Shown: piece by piece, positions 19,211-28,396 of the stretch
Layout of the letters: each line of letters starts with the position of its first letter
Numbering within the stretch: the first letter of the stretch is position 1
NCBI GenBank assembly: GCA_017428115.1
Contig: JAFRRK010000021.1
Location: 1-60,266 of the forward strand
Direction: 5' to 3'
Source of the DNA: Bacteroidales bacterium
Lineage (GTDB): Bacteria > Bacteroidota > Bacteroidia > Bacteroidales > P3
DNA length: 60,266 nucleotides
Position numbers and translations under genes: made by a program
The notes under the pieces: generated by a model
What the model was told of the DNA's origin: nothing
Database searches by the model: none
The model's input: the letters and a program-made list of their open reading frames with translations, nothing else

Positions 19211-20008
19211 TTAGAGTTTTAGTTGCCTCTCGGTCTCCTCCCACAGCCAGCGAGCCATTTCGGGGCGCTGCCAGCGGTTGGGGAGATGGCTGTGGCGGTT
19301 GCCACGGAAGAGTAGGAGGGGGGCTTTTTCGGTTGGGGCGCTCGAGGAGGATGGTTCGGAGCTGTAAAGTAAAGCGTTGACAGCGGGCAGGGCTCCCTGT
19401 TCGGGCCTTTTGCAAAGTGGGCGGAAGAGGAGGTCGGCCAAGGGGTCGAACCAGCGGTTCATGTGCAGTATGCGGCTGTCGACCACACCGGGGTCGGTGA
19501 GATGAACGACTATTTGGTCGCCGTGGCGGCGGTGGAGCTCTTGGGCAAAGAGCATCACGGCCATTTTGCTGTCGGCATAGCTGCCTATCTGACTATAATT
19601 GTCGGAGTGGAGGTCGAAGAAAGATTTGTCGAGGTGTGAGATATGGCATGAGAGCGAGACTGTGCAGACCACATGCGCCCCACGATTCATTAGGGGCATC
19701 AGCCGGCGGGTGAGGCGGTAGGTGCCCAGATAGTTGGTGGCGGTGACGAGTTCGAAACCTTCGGAGTTGGTTTGATAGTGACGCAGCAATGTGCCGGCAT
19801 TGTTGAGCAGTCCGTCGAGGCGTATGCCGTCGGCCTCAAGGCCTTGGGCGAAAGCTTCGATGGAGGAAGGTGAGCTGATGTCGAGAGGGCGGTAGCCGTC
19901 GTGTTCTTCGCGGCGCGAGGTGCCGATGACGTTGTGACCCAGTGTGCGCAGTCGGCTGACAGCGGCAGCTCCGATGGCACCAGTGGCTCCAGTGACGATA
20001 ATGTTCAT
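19211..20008 (-). CDS. short-chain dehydrogenase/reductase (SDR) family protein
   Basis: 265 residues, Rossmann fold. The cofactor motif TGATGAIG begins at residue 6, NNAG follows near residue 92, and the active-site YADSK lies near 165-170. Substrate unknown. It follows a second SDR gene by 12 bp, so the two are probably co-transcribed; together with the upstream T9SS cargo and DUF2461 genes they form a minus-strand run from 23598. It resembles the extended protochlorophyllide-reductase/WWOX-like SDR group. Confidence 0.82.
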   Translation of the reverse strand: MNIIVTGATGAIGAAAVSRLRTLGHNVIGTSRREEHDGYRPLDISSPSSIEAFAQGLEADGIRLDGLLNNAGTLLRHYQTNSEGFELVTATNYLGTYRLTRRLMPLMNRGAHVVCTVSLSCHISHLDKSFFDLHSDNYSQIGSYADSKMAVMLFAQELHRRHGDQIVVHLTDPGVVDSRILHMNRWFDPLADLLFRPLCKRPEQGALPAVNALLYSSEPSSSSAPTEKAPLLLFRGNRHSHLPNRWQRPEMARWLWEETERQLKL

Positions 20009-20020
20009 TGTGGGGAGGTG

Positions 20021-20800
20021 TTATGGGGTGGATGTCTTGTTTACCTTTTGCCAGATAAGGGCAACTACATGATTGGGGAGCAGGTGGATGACGAGGGGTG
20101 CAAGGTAGTTCATGCTTCCTGGCTTGACAGTTCGGCGGTGACGGAACATACCCCGTAGGGCCCGGCGCACCAGCCACTCGGGAGTGCGTACAAGCTTTAT
20201 CTTAAGGGCTAGTGCCATACGGCGCGGGCTAATACGGTAGAGCGGTGTGGCAATGGCACCGGGCATGACGGTGGTGACCCCTACGCCGTAGTGCCGCATC
20301 TCGAAATAGAGCGACTGTGAGTAGCTTTTGAGATAGGCCTTGGTGGCGGCATAGAGTGTGATACCTGGGGCAGAGAATTGCGCGGCAAGGCTGGAGACGT
20401 TGAGTATGTAACCTTGACGGCGGCGTTTCATCTCCTCGCCAAAGAGGGCGCAGAGGCGGGTGGGTGTGAGCATGTGGAGGGCAAGCATGGTTTCGCTGCG
20501 GTCGCTGAGGTCGGGGGTGAGTTCGTGGAAGAAGAACATGCCGGCATTGTTGATAAGGATGTCTATTTGCAAACCTTGCTGTTGGCACCAGTCGAAGAGC
20601 TGTTGTGCGGCATCGGGGGCGGCTAGGTCTTGGTAACGGCCTATGGCATGGATGCTGTATTGCTGCGACAGCTGTTGGGGCAGGGAGTCGAGCAGTTCGC
20701 GCTGGTTGGAGACCATCACTATGTGATGGCCGCGCTGCGCGAGCTGTCGGCAGTATTCAAGGCCCATGCCCGAGGTGGCTCCAGTGACGAGTGCTTGCAT
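20021..20800 (-). CDS. short-chain dehydrogenase/reductase (SDR) family protein
   Basis: 259 residues from the chosen ATG. TGATSGMG begins at residue 6, NNAG near 85, and YAATK as active-site Tyr/Lys in the second half. An in-frame ATG at 20824 would add 8 residues; I prefer 20800 because it puts the glycine motif exactly where it lies in the adjacent SDR and in most family members. It resembles DltE/YdfG-like SDRs that act on short hydroxyacyl or keto substrates; the true substrate is unknown. It is a different SDR subtype from its partner, so this is not a recent tandem duplication. Confidence 0.82.
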   Translation of the reverse strand: MQALVTGATSGMGLEYCRQLAQRGHHIVMVSNQRELLDSLPQQLSQQYSIHAIGRYQDLAAPDAAQQLFDWCQQQGLQIDILINNAGMFFFHELTPDLSDRSETMLALHMLTPTRLCALFGEEMKRRRQGYILNVSSLAAQFSAPGITLYAATKAYLKSYSQSLYFEMRHYGVGVTTVMPGAIATPLYRISPRRMALALKIKLVRTPEWLVRRALRGMFRHRRTVKPGSMNYLAPLVIHLLPNHVVALIWQKVNKTSTP

Positions 20801-20856
20801 TTGTTGGAATTGAGAATTGAACAATGAGAGTAGCGAATTGGCAGTCGAGCGGTTGC

Positions 20857-22902
20857 TTACTTCAGAAGGACGATGACCCCTTGGTGTTGTGTCCAGATGT
20901 TGATGCCGTGGGCTTTAAAGTAGTAGAAATAGGTGTCGGCGGGGTCGTGTTTGGCGGGTGTCCACCAGTCGTTTTCGTTGAGTATGTTGCGGCGGTGATA
21001 GACTTGGCGACCGTGGCGGTTGTAGATGGTGAGTTCGTTGTATTTGAAGCAGTTGTTTTCTATGAGGCCGCCGATGACAAAGCGGTCGTTGATGCCGTCG
21101 CCGTTGGGTGTGACGACGTTGGGGAAGGTGAGCGAGGTGTCGCAATGGTCGCCGTTCCAGAAGATGTAGAGGTTGTAGTGTATGGTGCTGTCGCAGCCCG
21201 CCTCGTTGGTGAGGTGGAAAAGGCAGTCGGTGACAGAATCGGTGAAAAGGCTGTCGAGGAATGGCCAGGGGAGGTGTGTGTCGATTATGGTGTCGTATAT
21301 CGTAGTGTCGGAGGCAGTGAGGAAGTAAAGGCACACCACAATGGTGCTGTCCTCACCGTGTGAGCCGTGGAGGGTGTCGACGGTAGTGCATCCTTCGGTT
21401 GTCAGCTCTACTCCACTGATGGTGAGTGGCAGGTCGTCTGGGCAGAGGTAATACAGAAGGGTGTCGATGATATTTGGCCAAATATGGAGATGATAGTCGT
21501 AGATGCTGTCGCAGCCGAAGATGTCGTCCTCCCACTGGTGGCTGCCTTGGTGGAAGATGAGGGTGTCGGTCTCGGTGTAGAAAGTTTGGCCGAGAGCGTG
21601 CCAGGGGAGTGCGTTTTGGGTGATGGTGTCGCGGATGGTGTCGTAGCAGTGGCAGAAGTTATCAACTAAAATCCACTGTGAGAGGGAGTCGGTGCAGTCG
21701 TGCTGGCCAAGATAGGCTAAAAGTGTCACCTTGTGCAGTCCGCTGTCGAGAGTGATAATGGGGGTGTCGGCATCGATGGTGTCGCTGTTGTCTACCACCC
21801 AGCGGGCGTTGCAGGGATGTGTGGTGTGGAGTGTGTCGCCATTTTCAACGATGTATGTGTGACTATGGTTGTAGAAATGGTAGCGGATGGCACAGCCTAT
21901 GGTGTCCACGGTGTCGAAAGTGAGGTGTGCTTCGGGGTATAGTTCGCGGGTGCGGCAGTTCATCTCGGTGTAGCAGTCGGTGCCGACAGGCGCGCCGATG
22001 AAGTGGATGCGGCAGGTGTAGGTGCCTGTATCGGTGGTGTAGAAGTCGCGGGAGGTGGAGAGTATGCTATCGGGGTTATGCGGCGAATACCATGTGTAGT
22101 AGAACCCTTCGGGAGCATGAAAGGCAAAGGTGTCAGACAGGCTGCAGTAGTCGTGCTGCACCTCGAACTGCGTGCAGCCAAGGGTGAAGTAGGCATATCC
22201 GTAATGTCCGCCCATCCGGCAGTCGGAAGCGGTTAGGACGATACGGATGGTCTGGTCGTGCAGGTCTGTAAGTCGAACGCCTACCGTGGTCCACGGCTTC
22301 CAGATGCCGACCCCTATGGCTGCTCCTTGGTTATATTGTTGCCAGCCTAGTGACGTGTCGCCGATGAAGTTGGCCGAATAACAGGTTGAGTCGATGGTGT
22401 GTCCAGTAGAGTCGAGAATGTCAAATGTGAAGTATGGGCGGTCGGCACTACCGTGGTTTGGGGTCATGAGGACGGCGGCATACTTCAACAATAGCATATC
22501 GCTGACCAGCGTGTCGACATGGTAGAAAAATGTTATGCGGTGGCTACTACCGTCTGGCGTCAGGTGGCCTAGCCTTATCGAGGCAGTCTCCCCTGGAGGT
22601 ATGGTAGGGAAGTGTATGATAGGGTCGGTGTGGGTGGTGTCGGCTATCAGCAGTAGTTGGCTGTTGTTGAAGTAACTTTCACTGAAGGTATGGCTGTACA
22701 GGTGGCTGCTGGAGTCGATTGGGATTACGAGGTCGTAAGGGTCGGAATGATGTCTTGATGAGGCAATGACGCGAGTGGGATGCTCAAAAATGTCGTGCAC
22801 GTTGGGACATTGCCTCATTGCTGCAAGGCTGTCGTCCTGCGCCTGAGAGGTGAAGGCGACGAGGAACATGATCAGGAGGTATGTCATGCGTGCGAGTTTC
22901 AT
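20857..22902 (-). CDS. secreted T9SS type B cargo with jelly-roll-like module
   Basis: 681 residues. Residues 1-21 are a signal peptide ending SQAQ. Residues about 30-260 form a beta-rich module very like one inside the 1576-residue protein at 904-5634: both have KYAAVL, an F-T-F strand, CYSA-x-FI, SLGW, a W-x-x-VG strand, a DC pair and GYAYF. Repeats of cysteine-bearing CDTI/CDS-I strands follow. The C-terminus (from FPNVVTPNGDGINDRF) is a canonical gliding-motility-associated/T9SS type B domain. Probably exported across the outer membrane and surface-attached. It follows DUF2461 by 3 bp. Confidence 0.82.
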   Translation of the reverse strand: MKLARMTYLLIMFLVAFTSQAQDDSLAAMRQCPNVHDIFEHPTRVIASSRHHSDPYDLVIPIDSSSHLYSHTFSESYFNNSQLLLIADTTHTDPIIHFPTIPPGETASIRLGHLTPDGSSHRITFFYHVDTLVSDMLLLKYAAVLMTPNHGSADRPYFTFDILDSTGHTIDSTCYSANFIGDTSLGWQQYNQGAAIGVGIWKPWTTVGVRLTDLHDQTIRIVLTASDCRMGGHYGYAYFTLGCTQFEVQHDYCSLSDTFAFHAPEGFYYTWYSPHNPDSILSTSRDFYTTDTGTYTCRIHFIGAPVGTDCYTEMNCRTRELYPEAHLTFDTVDTIGCAIRYHFYNHSHTYIVENGDTLHTTHPCNARWVVDNSDTIDADTPIITLDSGLHKVTLLAYLGQHDCTDSLSQWILVDNFCHCYDTIRDTITQNALPWHALGQTFYTETDTLIFHQGSHQWEDDIFGCDSIYDYHLHIWPNIIDTLLYYLCPDDLPLTISGVELTTEGCTTVDTLHGSHGEDSTIVVCLYFLTASDTTIYDTIIDTHLPWPFLDSLFTDSVTDCLFHLTNEAGCDSTIHYNLYIFWNGDHCDTSLTFPNVVTPNGDGINDRFVIGGLIENNCFKYNELTIYNRHGRQVYHRRNILNENDWWTPAKHDPADTYFYYFKAHGINIWTQHQGVIVLLK

Positions 22903-22905
22903 CTG

Positions 22906-23598
22906 TTAGGCAATGTCTAGGGCGCGTTCGATAAAGAGGTTGAGCGGCACGGTGGCCTTCCACACCTTGAGCACATAGTCGAAGAACTGGTCGCTGCCAA
23001 TAATCTCTTGCGGCACGTTGTGCATGCTGCAGTAGTCGCGATATTTCAGCAGGTCGATGTCGGGCCAGTCGGCCGAGTAGCCTTTAGGCGGGCGGCTGAG
23101 TTTTTTGGAGGTGAAGAAACTGTTGCCGTAATAGCGGTGGTAGTCCTTTTGCTTGAGGATGGCCTTGAACTCGTCGGGACAGTAGAATATTTCCTGCCTG
23201 ATGGCTGCCAACTGCTCAGGCGAGGGCATGAAGAATCCCCCACCCAGGGAGCATCCACCTGAGAGGCCGTATTCGGCTTGCCCCAACTGTAGGTAATAGC
23301 CTGGCATATTCTTGGTGCGGTCGCCTCCTACAGGCAAAAAACAGGCAATATGGGTTTTGTAGGGTCGTTTGTCGGTAGTAAAACGCAGGTCACGGTAGAT
23401 GCGGTAGACGCATTGCTTGGCCTGCAGGTTGCCCAAGGCGGGATCGAGAGGGACTATGGCATCGATAAGTGCCTGAGTGAAATTAACAAACTGGTCGTGT
23501 ATGGCAGTCCAGCGCGCCTTGTGGGCGTTGAACCAATCACGGTTGTTATTGACAAGCAGTTCGTCGAAAAATGGGAGCGTGTCGGGATGAATATTCAT
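22906..23598 (-). CDS. DUF2461 family protein
   Basis: 230 residues, cytoplasmic. Matches the DUF2461/TIGR02453 pattern: NNNRDWFNAHK near the start, YRIYRDLRFTTDKRPYKTH near 65-85, and PGYYLQL with a glycine-rich turn near 103-122. The biochemical role of the family is not established to my knowledge. It is the first gene of the minus-strand run continuing into the T9SS cargo at 22902, with a promoter at 23628-23636 that is divergent from the MFS promoter. Confidence 0.88.
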   Translation of the reverse strand: MNIHPDTLPFFDELLVNNNRDWFNAHKARWTAIHDQFVNFTQALIDAIVPLDPALGNLQAKQCVYRIYRDLRFTTDKRPYKTHIACFLPVGGDRTKNMPGYYLQLGQAEYGLSGGCSLGGGFFMPSPEQLAAIRQEIFYCPDEFKAILKQKDYHRYYGNSFFTSKKLSRPPKGYSADWPDIDLLKYRDYCSMHNVPQEIIGSDQFFDYVLKVWKATVPLNLFIERALDIA

Positions 23599-23627
23599 TA
23601 ATTTTTAAGAATTGTTCGTTTGGATTT

Positions 23628-23658
23628 GCAAAAATACAAAAAAAAATCGTACTTTTGC
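23628..23658. promoter_or_regulatory. divergent promoter pair (DUF2461 minus / MFS plus)
   Basis: Minus-strand TATTTTTGC at 23628-23636 and plus-strand TACTTTTGC at 23650-23658. The two -7 boxes are only 13 bp apart, so the polymerases would compete. Confidence 0.6.
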
Positions 23659-23702
23659 AATCTCAATTTGTAAAAGTAACAAACAAATAAAATAGTTGTA
23701 CT

Positions 23703-25322
23703 ATGACAGAAACAGTTAAAACTCTCCGAGACAGTGCTGCCATGCGATGGATTGCGCTGTTGTTGTTGGCACTTGCCATGTTTTGTGCCTACATTTTTAT
23801 GGACATCTTGTCCCCCATTAAAGATTTTATGCAGACCGAACGAGGTTGGGACAGCGAGGCTTTCGGCCGTATGCAAGGGGCTGAGGTGTTCTTGAATGTT
23901 TATGTGTTCTTCCTCATCTTCGCCGGCATTATCTTGGATAAAATGGGTGTGAGGTTTACCGCTGTGCTTTCGGGCGCGGTGATGCTCGTCGGCGGTCTGA
24001 TTAAGTACTATGCTGTCAGCGATGCCTTTATAGGCACCGGCCTTGAGGCATGGTTTACCAACCACCTCAACTGGAATGGCGACCTGCCAGTAATAGGTGC
24101 CATCCTGCCCTTTGTGGCCGGTATGCCGGCCTCGGCCAAGATGGCTGCGTGCGGCTTCATGCTGTTCGGCTGCGGCTGCGAGATGGCTGGCATTACCGTG
24201 AGCCGAGGCATCGTTAAGTGGTTCAAGGGTCGTGAGACAGCCCTTGCCATGGGCTCTGAGATGGCCTTGGCCCGTCTGGGTGTGGCCACCTGCATGATTT
24301 TCTCACCCTACTTTGCCAAACTGGGTGGTGAGGTGCATGTCGACAATGCCGTCAAATTCGGTGTGGTGCTGCTCTGCATTGCGCTCATCATGTTTGTCAC
24401 CTATTTCTTTATGGATAAGAAACTCGACTCGCAGACTGGCGAGGCCGAGGAGAAAGACGACCCCTTCAAGCTCAAAGACCTTGGCAAGATATTCACCAGC
24501 CTCGGATTCTGGCTGGTGGCTTTGCTGTGTGTGCTCTACTACAGTGCCATTTTCCCCTTCCAGAAGTATGCCGTCAATATGCTTCAGTGCAACCTGACGC
24601 TTAATCCAGCCGCGGAGGGCACCTTCTGGGCCGAGAGTTCGGTGACCATCGTGCAGTATGTCATTATGCTGGTTGTGGCCATCTGCGCCTTCGCCAGCAA
24701 CTTCTCTAAGAAAAAACCCCTAAAGATTGGCTTGATGGCATTGGCTGTCGTGGCCTTGGTGGTGTATTGCTATATGGGCTATATGCGTGGCACTGCTGAG
24801 ACTATCTTTGCCGTGTTCCCGCTGTTGGCAGTGGCCATCACCCCCATTCTTGGCAACTATGTCGACCACAAGGGTAAGGCTGCCTCAATGCTGATGCTGG
24901 GCTCTATCCTGTTGGTGGTCTGCCACCTCACCTTCGCCTTCATCCTCCCCACCTTCAAGGGCAATGCCGTGGGTGGCACAGTGGTTGCCTACGTCACCAT
25001 CCTTGTGTTGGGTGCCTCCTTCTCCTTGGTACCCGCCGCACTATGGCCCTCGGTGCCTAAGCTGGTCGACGAGAAGATTATCGGTTCGGCCTATGCAGCT
25101 ATCTTCTGGATTCAGAATATCGGACTTGGCCTCTTCCCAGCCCTTATCGGCATGGTGCTCAACAACACCAATCCTGAAGGAACCCCCGCTCACGAACTCG
25201 ACTACACTATGGCCCTAGTGATGCTGGCAGCCCTTGGCATCGCCGCACTGCTCATCTCCATCTATTTGCGTGCAGTCGACAAGAAGAAGGGCTACGGTCT
25301 TGAAGAACCCAATATTAAGTAA
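23703..25322 (+). CDS. major facilitator superfamily (MFS) transporter
   Basis: 539 residues, about 12 predicted membrane helices in two halves. The N-half contains GIILDKMGVR-type loop 2-3 sequence and a segment FMLFGCGCEMAGITVSRGIVKW with the charged KGRETALAMG loop, as in anion/organic-acid:proton or NarK-like MFS carriers. The cytoplasmic linker between the halves (about 235-255) is acidic. Substrate not predictable. It is followed by a terminator and then the aldo/keto reductase gene, so co-transcription is unlikely to be complete. Confidence 0.85.
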   Translation: MTETVKTLRDSAAMRWIALLLLALAMFCAYIFMDILSPIKDFMQTERGWDSEAFGRMQGAEVFLNVYVFFLIFAGIILDKMGVRFTAVLSGAVMLVGGLIKYYAVSDAFIGTGLEAWFTNHLNWNGDLPVIGAILPFVAGMPASAKMAACGFMLFGCGCEMAGITVSRGIVKWFKGRETALAMGSEMALARLGVATCMIFSPYFAKLGGEVHVDNAVKFGVVLLCIALIMFVTYFFMDKKLDSQTGEAEEKDDPFKLKDLGKIFTSLGFWLVALLCVLYYSAIFPFQKYAVNMLQCNLTLNPAAEGTFWAESSVTIVQYVIMLVVAICAFASNFSKKKPLKIGLMALAVVALVVYCYMGYMRGTAETIFAVFPLLAVAITPILGNYVDHKGKAASMLMLGSILLVVCHLTFAFILPTFKGNAVGGTVVAYVTILVLGASFSLVPAALWPSVPKLVDEKIIGSAYAAIFWIQNIGLGLFPALIGMVLNNTNPEGTPAHELDYTMALVMLAALGIAALLISIYLRAVDKKKGYGLEEPNIK

Positions 25323-25348
25323 TCAACAATTTAGTAATAACTAAAAGC

Positions 25349-25386
25349 TAAAAGGTGTCAGCCTCAAGCTGACCCTTTTAGTTTTT
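25349..25386 (+). terminator. intrinsic terminator after the MFS gene
   Basis: Stem TAAAAGGTGTCAGC / GCTGACCCTTTTA around a CTCAA loop, then GTTTTT. Confidence 0.8.
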
Positions 25387-25404
25387 ACGTTTTATTTCAA
25401 TAGT

Positions 25405-26436
25405 ATGGATACCGTTACATTAGGACGTTCAGGGCTTGTAGTACCCAAAAACGGTTTTGGGGCTTTGCCCATACAGCGTATCAGCCTTAGCGAGTCTGTT
25501 CGACTCCTTCACAAGGCACTCGACCACGGCATGTATTATTTCGACACCGCCCGCTTCTACACCGACAGCGAGGAGAAGCTAGGTGCTGCCTTCGGCGACC
25601 GTCGCGACAAGGTAGTTATCAGTACCAAGACCGGAGCCACTAAGGTAGAGGACTTCTGGCAGCAGTTGGAAACAAGCCTGCGGCTGATGAGGACAGACTA
25701 TGTGGACCTCTACCAATTCCACAACCTGCCATTCTGTCCCAAACCCGGCGATGGCACCGGACTCTACGAGGCCATGCTGGAGGCCAAGCAGCAGGGTAAA
25801 ATACGCCACATAGGTCTCACCAACCACCGCATGGCCGTGGCTCGCGAGGCTGTGGAGAGTGGACTCTACGAAACCCTCCAGTTCCCGTTCTCCTATCTCG
25901 CCAACGAGGAGGAACACGCCCTGGCCCTTTCGTGCAAGGAACACGACATGGGCTTTATCGCCATGAAGGGACTGGCTGGTGGCCTTATCAACCATGCCGC
26001 CACAGCCTATGCCTATTTGGCTCAATTCCCCTATGTCGAGCCTATCTGGGGCATACAGCGCGAGAGCGAGCTCGACGAGTTCATCTCCTTCCAGGACAAC
26101 CCGCCCGTGCTCACCGACGAGATGCGTGCCCGCATAGAGAATGACCGTAAGGAACTCTGCGGCGACTTCTGCCGTGGTTGCGGCTACTGCCAACCTTGCA
26201 CCGTAGGCATCGAGATTGAGAGCTGCAACCGTATGTACCTCTTCCTACGCCGTGCCCCCTATAGCGTCTACCTCACCGACGAGTTCAACGAGAAGATGCA
26301 GCGCGTCAACGACTGCGTGGAGTGTGGCCTGTGCAAAGAGCGCTGCCCATACCATCTGGACATCCCCACCCTATTGAAACGCAACTTAGAGGACTTCAAT
26401 GAGCATTGGGCACGTAAGGCCGAACTCAACCCGTAA
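25405..26436 (+). CDS. aldo/keto reductase with C-terminal 4Fe-4S ferredoxin domain
   Basis: 343 residues. The AKR barrel has its tetrad: Asp and Tyr in FDTARFYTDSEEKLG, Lys in VISTKTGA, His in DLYQFHNL. The C-terminal part carries two cysteine clusters, CGDFCRGCGYCQPC from about residue 252 and CVECGLCKERCP near 302-313; the latter is a classical C-x2-C-x2-C-x3-C-P 4Fe-4S motif. Such Fe-S AKRs are common in anaerobes and probably couple a carbonyl substrate to ferredoxin-level electrons. Substrate unknown. Starts 82 bp after the MFS stop. Confidence 0.9.
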   Translation: MDTVTLGRSGLVVPKNGFGALPIQRISLSESVRLLHKALDHGMYYFDTARFYTDSEEKLGAAFGDRRDKVVISTKTGATKVEDFWQQLETSLRLMRTDYVDLYQFHNLPFCPKPGDGTGLYEAMLEAKQQGKIRHIGLTNHRMAVAREAVESGLYETLQFPFSYLANEEEHALALSCKEHDMGFIAMKGLAGGLINHAATAYAYLAQFPYVEPIWGIQRESELDEFISFQDNPPVLTDEMRARIENDRKELCGDFCRGCGYCQPCTVGIEIESCNRMYLFLRRAPYSVYLTDEFNEKMQRVNDCVECGLCKERCPYHLDIPTLLKRNLEDFNEHWARKAELNP

Positions 26437-26540
26437 GAGATTATTTGGTGAATTGTGCCCTTGTTTAAGTCCATTATTTTGGCGTGTAACTCAATAATTA
26501 ATAACTGCTGTACCCTTCAGTTGGATAGAAAAGTGGGGTG

Positions 26541-27563
26541 TTAGCTTGCACTCAAGATGCCGTCTGCCGCGTCTTGATGACGTTTTCGGATATAGGCTGC
26601 CAAGGGTTTGGGCTCTATTACTTTAACACCAGCTCCGAATCCGAGCAATTCTCGCATCAACTCACGGTTGATGATTACGTTGATGCTAAAAAGTGTTTCG
26701 CCTGTCTCTTTCTGAAGGATGATTTCTTGTGTGTGATGGATGGGTTTTGTTATGAAATAGGGTGAATCCATTTTCGAAGCCCAGAACTTTACAATCTGAG
26801 GCTTCTCGTTCTCGTTGCGGGATACGCCAACCATCTCTGCGAAGTATTTCTCGGCATCAAAGTCGGCCGACTTGTAATACGGTACGTCGGGACATGAACG
26901 GAGCGACTGTATGCGGTCGAGTGCAAAGATGTTCATCATCCTCGATTTCTCTTTTTGGCCTAGGACAAACCAGCGGTTGTTGAACTCCTTCAGAACGTAA
27001 GGATAAAAAAGAAAGGTGGAGGGACCTTTTGCCTTGAACGACTGGTACACCATCTCCTGCGTGCACCTATTCTTCAGTGCTTCATACAGTATGGGGACGT
27101 ATTCGAGTCCTTTCAGTCGGTCGTTCCTCTCCATAAGTATTAGTGGCTCGCGTTTGCCCGTCGCCATGCTCACCTGCTCCTCCATTCGGCTTACAAGGTC
27201 CGAAACACCCGACATGGCGGGAAAAACCGTCATCTGTTTCAGTACGCCTACAGCTTCGACCAATTCGGTCATATCACGCTCGGTAAGTGGGCTATGAATG
27301 ATGCTGTAGTCCGGGTCTTCATAGGTGTAGTACTTGTTGTCGACCACTATAATTGGTGCGTTATAGCCTAGGCGGTCGCTGCGCATGTTCTGAATGTCAA
27401 GCTGTATGGTGCGCCTGCTAATACCCTTGCGGATGCCCTCGTATTCGTACAAGGCATCGGAGCATGCCTCAATGAGGTCCTTGAGTGTCCACTTGCGGTA
27501 GCGGTTGCAGAGGCAGTGGTCTATCGTCTTGTAGCGCAGTATCGCGTTTCGGTTTACAGGCAT
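26541..27563 (-). CDS. WYL-domain transcriptional regulator
   Basis: 340 residues. The N-terminal third (about 1-80) is a winged-HTH DNA-binding region (YRKWTLKDLIEACSDAL ... SRRTIQLDIQNMR). The middle (about 185-245) matches the WYL domain: YPYVLKEFNNRWFVLGQ and FALDRIQSL. WYL domains bind nucleic-acid or nucleotide ligands and switch the regulator. It is divergent from the Y-RNA-like/TROVE/RtcB locus, with about 740 bp between the promoters, and is the obvious candidate regulator of that locus. Its own promoter box is at 27598-27606. Confidence 0.9.
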   Translation of the reverse strand: MPVNRNAILRYKTIDHCLCNRYRKWTLKDLIEACSDALYEYEGIRKGISRRTIQLDIQNMRSDRLGYNAPIIVVDNKYYTYEDPDYSIIHSPLTERDMTELVEAVGVLKQMTVFPAMSGVSDLVSRMEEQVSMATGKREPLILMERNDRLKGLEYVPILYEALKNRCTQEMVYQSFKAKGPSTFLFYPYVLKEFNNRWFVLGQKEKSRMMNIFALDRIQSLRSCPDVPYYKSADFDAEKYFAEMVGVSRNENEKPQIVKFWASKMDSPYFITKPIHHTQEIILQKETGETLFSINVIINRELMRELLGFGAGVKVIEPKPLAAYIRKRHQDAADGILSAS

Positions 27564-27597
27564 GTTGTTGTGTCTTTAGTTGTATCTGGTTCCGATT

Positions 27598-27606
27598 GCA
27601 AAGATA
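27598..27606 (-). promoter_or_regulatory. -7 promoter box for the WYL regulator
   Basis: Minus-strand TATCTTTGC about 35 bp before the ATG at 27563. Confidence 0.7.
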
Positions 27607-27817
27607 CGTTTTTATTCCGAAATGAGCATTTTTTTTGCTCAGAAAGCTATAATCTCTGTTTTTTTTGAGGCGAAAAGTATTGTTTTCTAAAGTTTGACAA
27701 GCCATTTTTCTTCAAAAAGGGATATATCATATTTATACAAGTAGCTGTTACTTATTGTTATTTGCAGTAAAAATCAGTGACTTGACAACTGGGCGGTTCT
27801 AATCTGTTCCCCAATAG

Positions 27818-28204
27818 GCGATACGTGCATCCATCCCTATTGTCATTGTCATCGTCATCACCTCCCACTTTACAACGTGACGTTTCTTTGGCTCGGCAAT
27901 AATAAGCTCGCTTTCTTTGCTCTCGCCTTGTACAACGTTGTGCCACTTTTTTATTTTTAAAAGTGGCACCCTAATTTTTTGCTTTTTTCGGTATAATTAT
28001 ATCAAACGGCCGATAGCACACACGCCAACCACTCGTCGTGCCTTCGTCGTACCTTCGTTTCCGGGGGCGAAGGAAGAACGAAAGGTCGCAAGAAGTAAGA
28101 GCCAGGCAGAACGAAGTGGCTGGGCTGTTGCCACTTCTCAATTGATAAGGCACAGCCAGCACCAAACGACCCGACTAAGGACCGTGAAAATGGGAAACGA
28201 AAGT
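27818..28204 (-). repeat. dispersed intergenic repeat, copy A (inverted relative to copies B and C)
   Basis: The reverse complement aligns along its length with 51263-51607. Exact shared blocks include GATATAATTATACCGA, AATTAGGGTGCCACTTTT and a 25-bp block that begins GATGACGATGACAATGACAA. Copy A also holds an 11-bp perfect hairpin, GTGCCACTTTT/AAAAGTGGCAC (27940-27969). No transposase and no clear coding frame is conserved throughout, so this is a non-autonomous (MITE-like) or structural repeat. Confidence 0.75.
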
Positions 28205-28344
28205 GGATGGTTAATAACAAATCGGAATGAATTACTGTTTTTATTTGTCTAAATTATGATGTTTATAATGCTTATAATCAGTAAAGTAAAAAATTTTTTG
28301 AATTTATTTATATACTACGCAAAAAGATTGCGCACTGACTATTG

Positions 28345-28353
28345 TATCTTTGC
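28345..28353 (+). promoter_or_regulatory. -7 promoter box for the RNA array/TROVE/rtcB
   Basis: TATCTTTGC on the plus strand; start predicted near 28361, some 675 nt upstream of the TROVE ATG. No good -33 TTTG was seen. Confidence 0.65.
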
Positions 28354-28396
28354 ACCGTGAAATAGATGAGAGTTCTTTGATAGATTGAAATCGAAA

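Noticed and set aside
27940-27969. Hairpin GTGCCACTTTT/AAAAGTGGCAC as an independent terminator
   Set aside because: It is part of the dispersed repeat (an imperfect counterpart is in copy C) and does not follow a gene in either direction.
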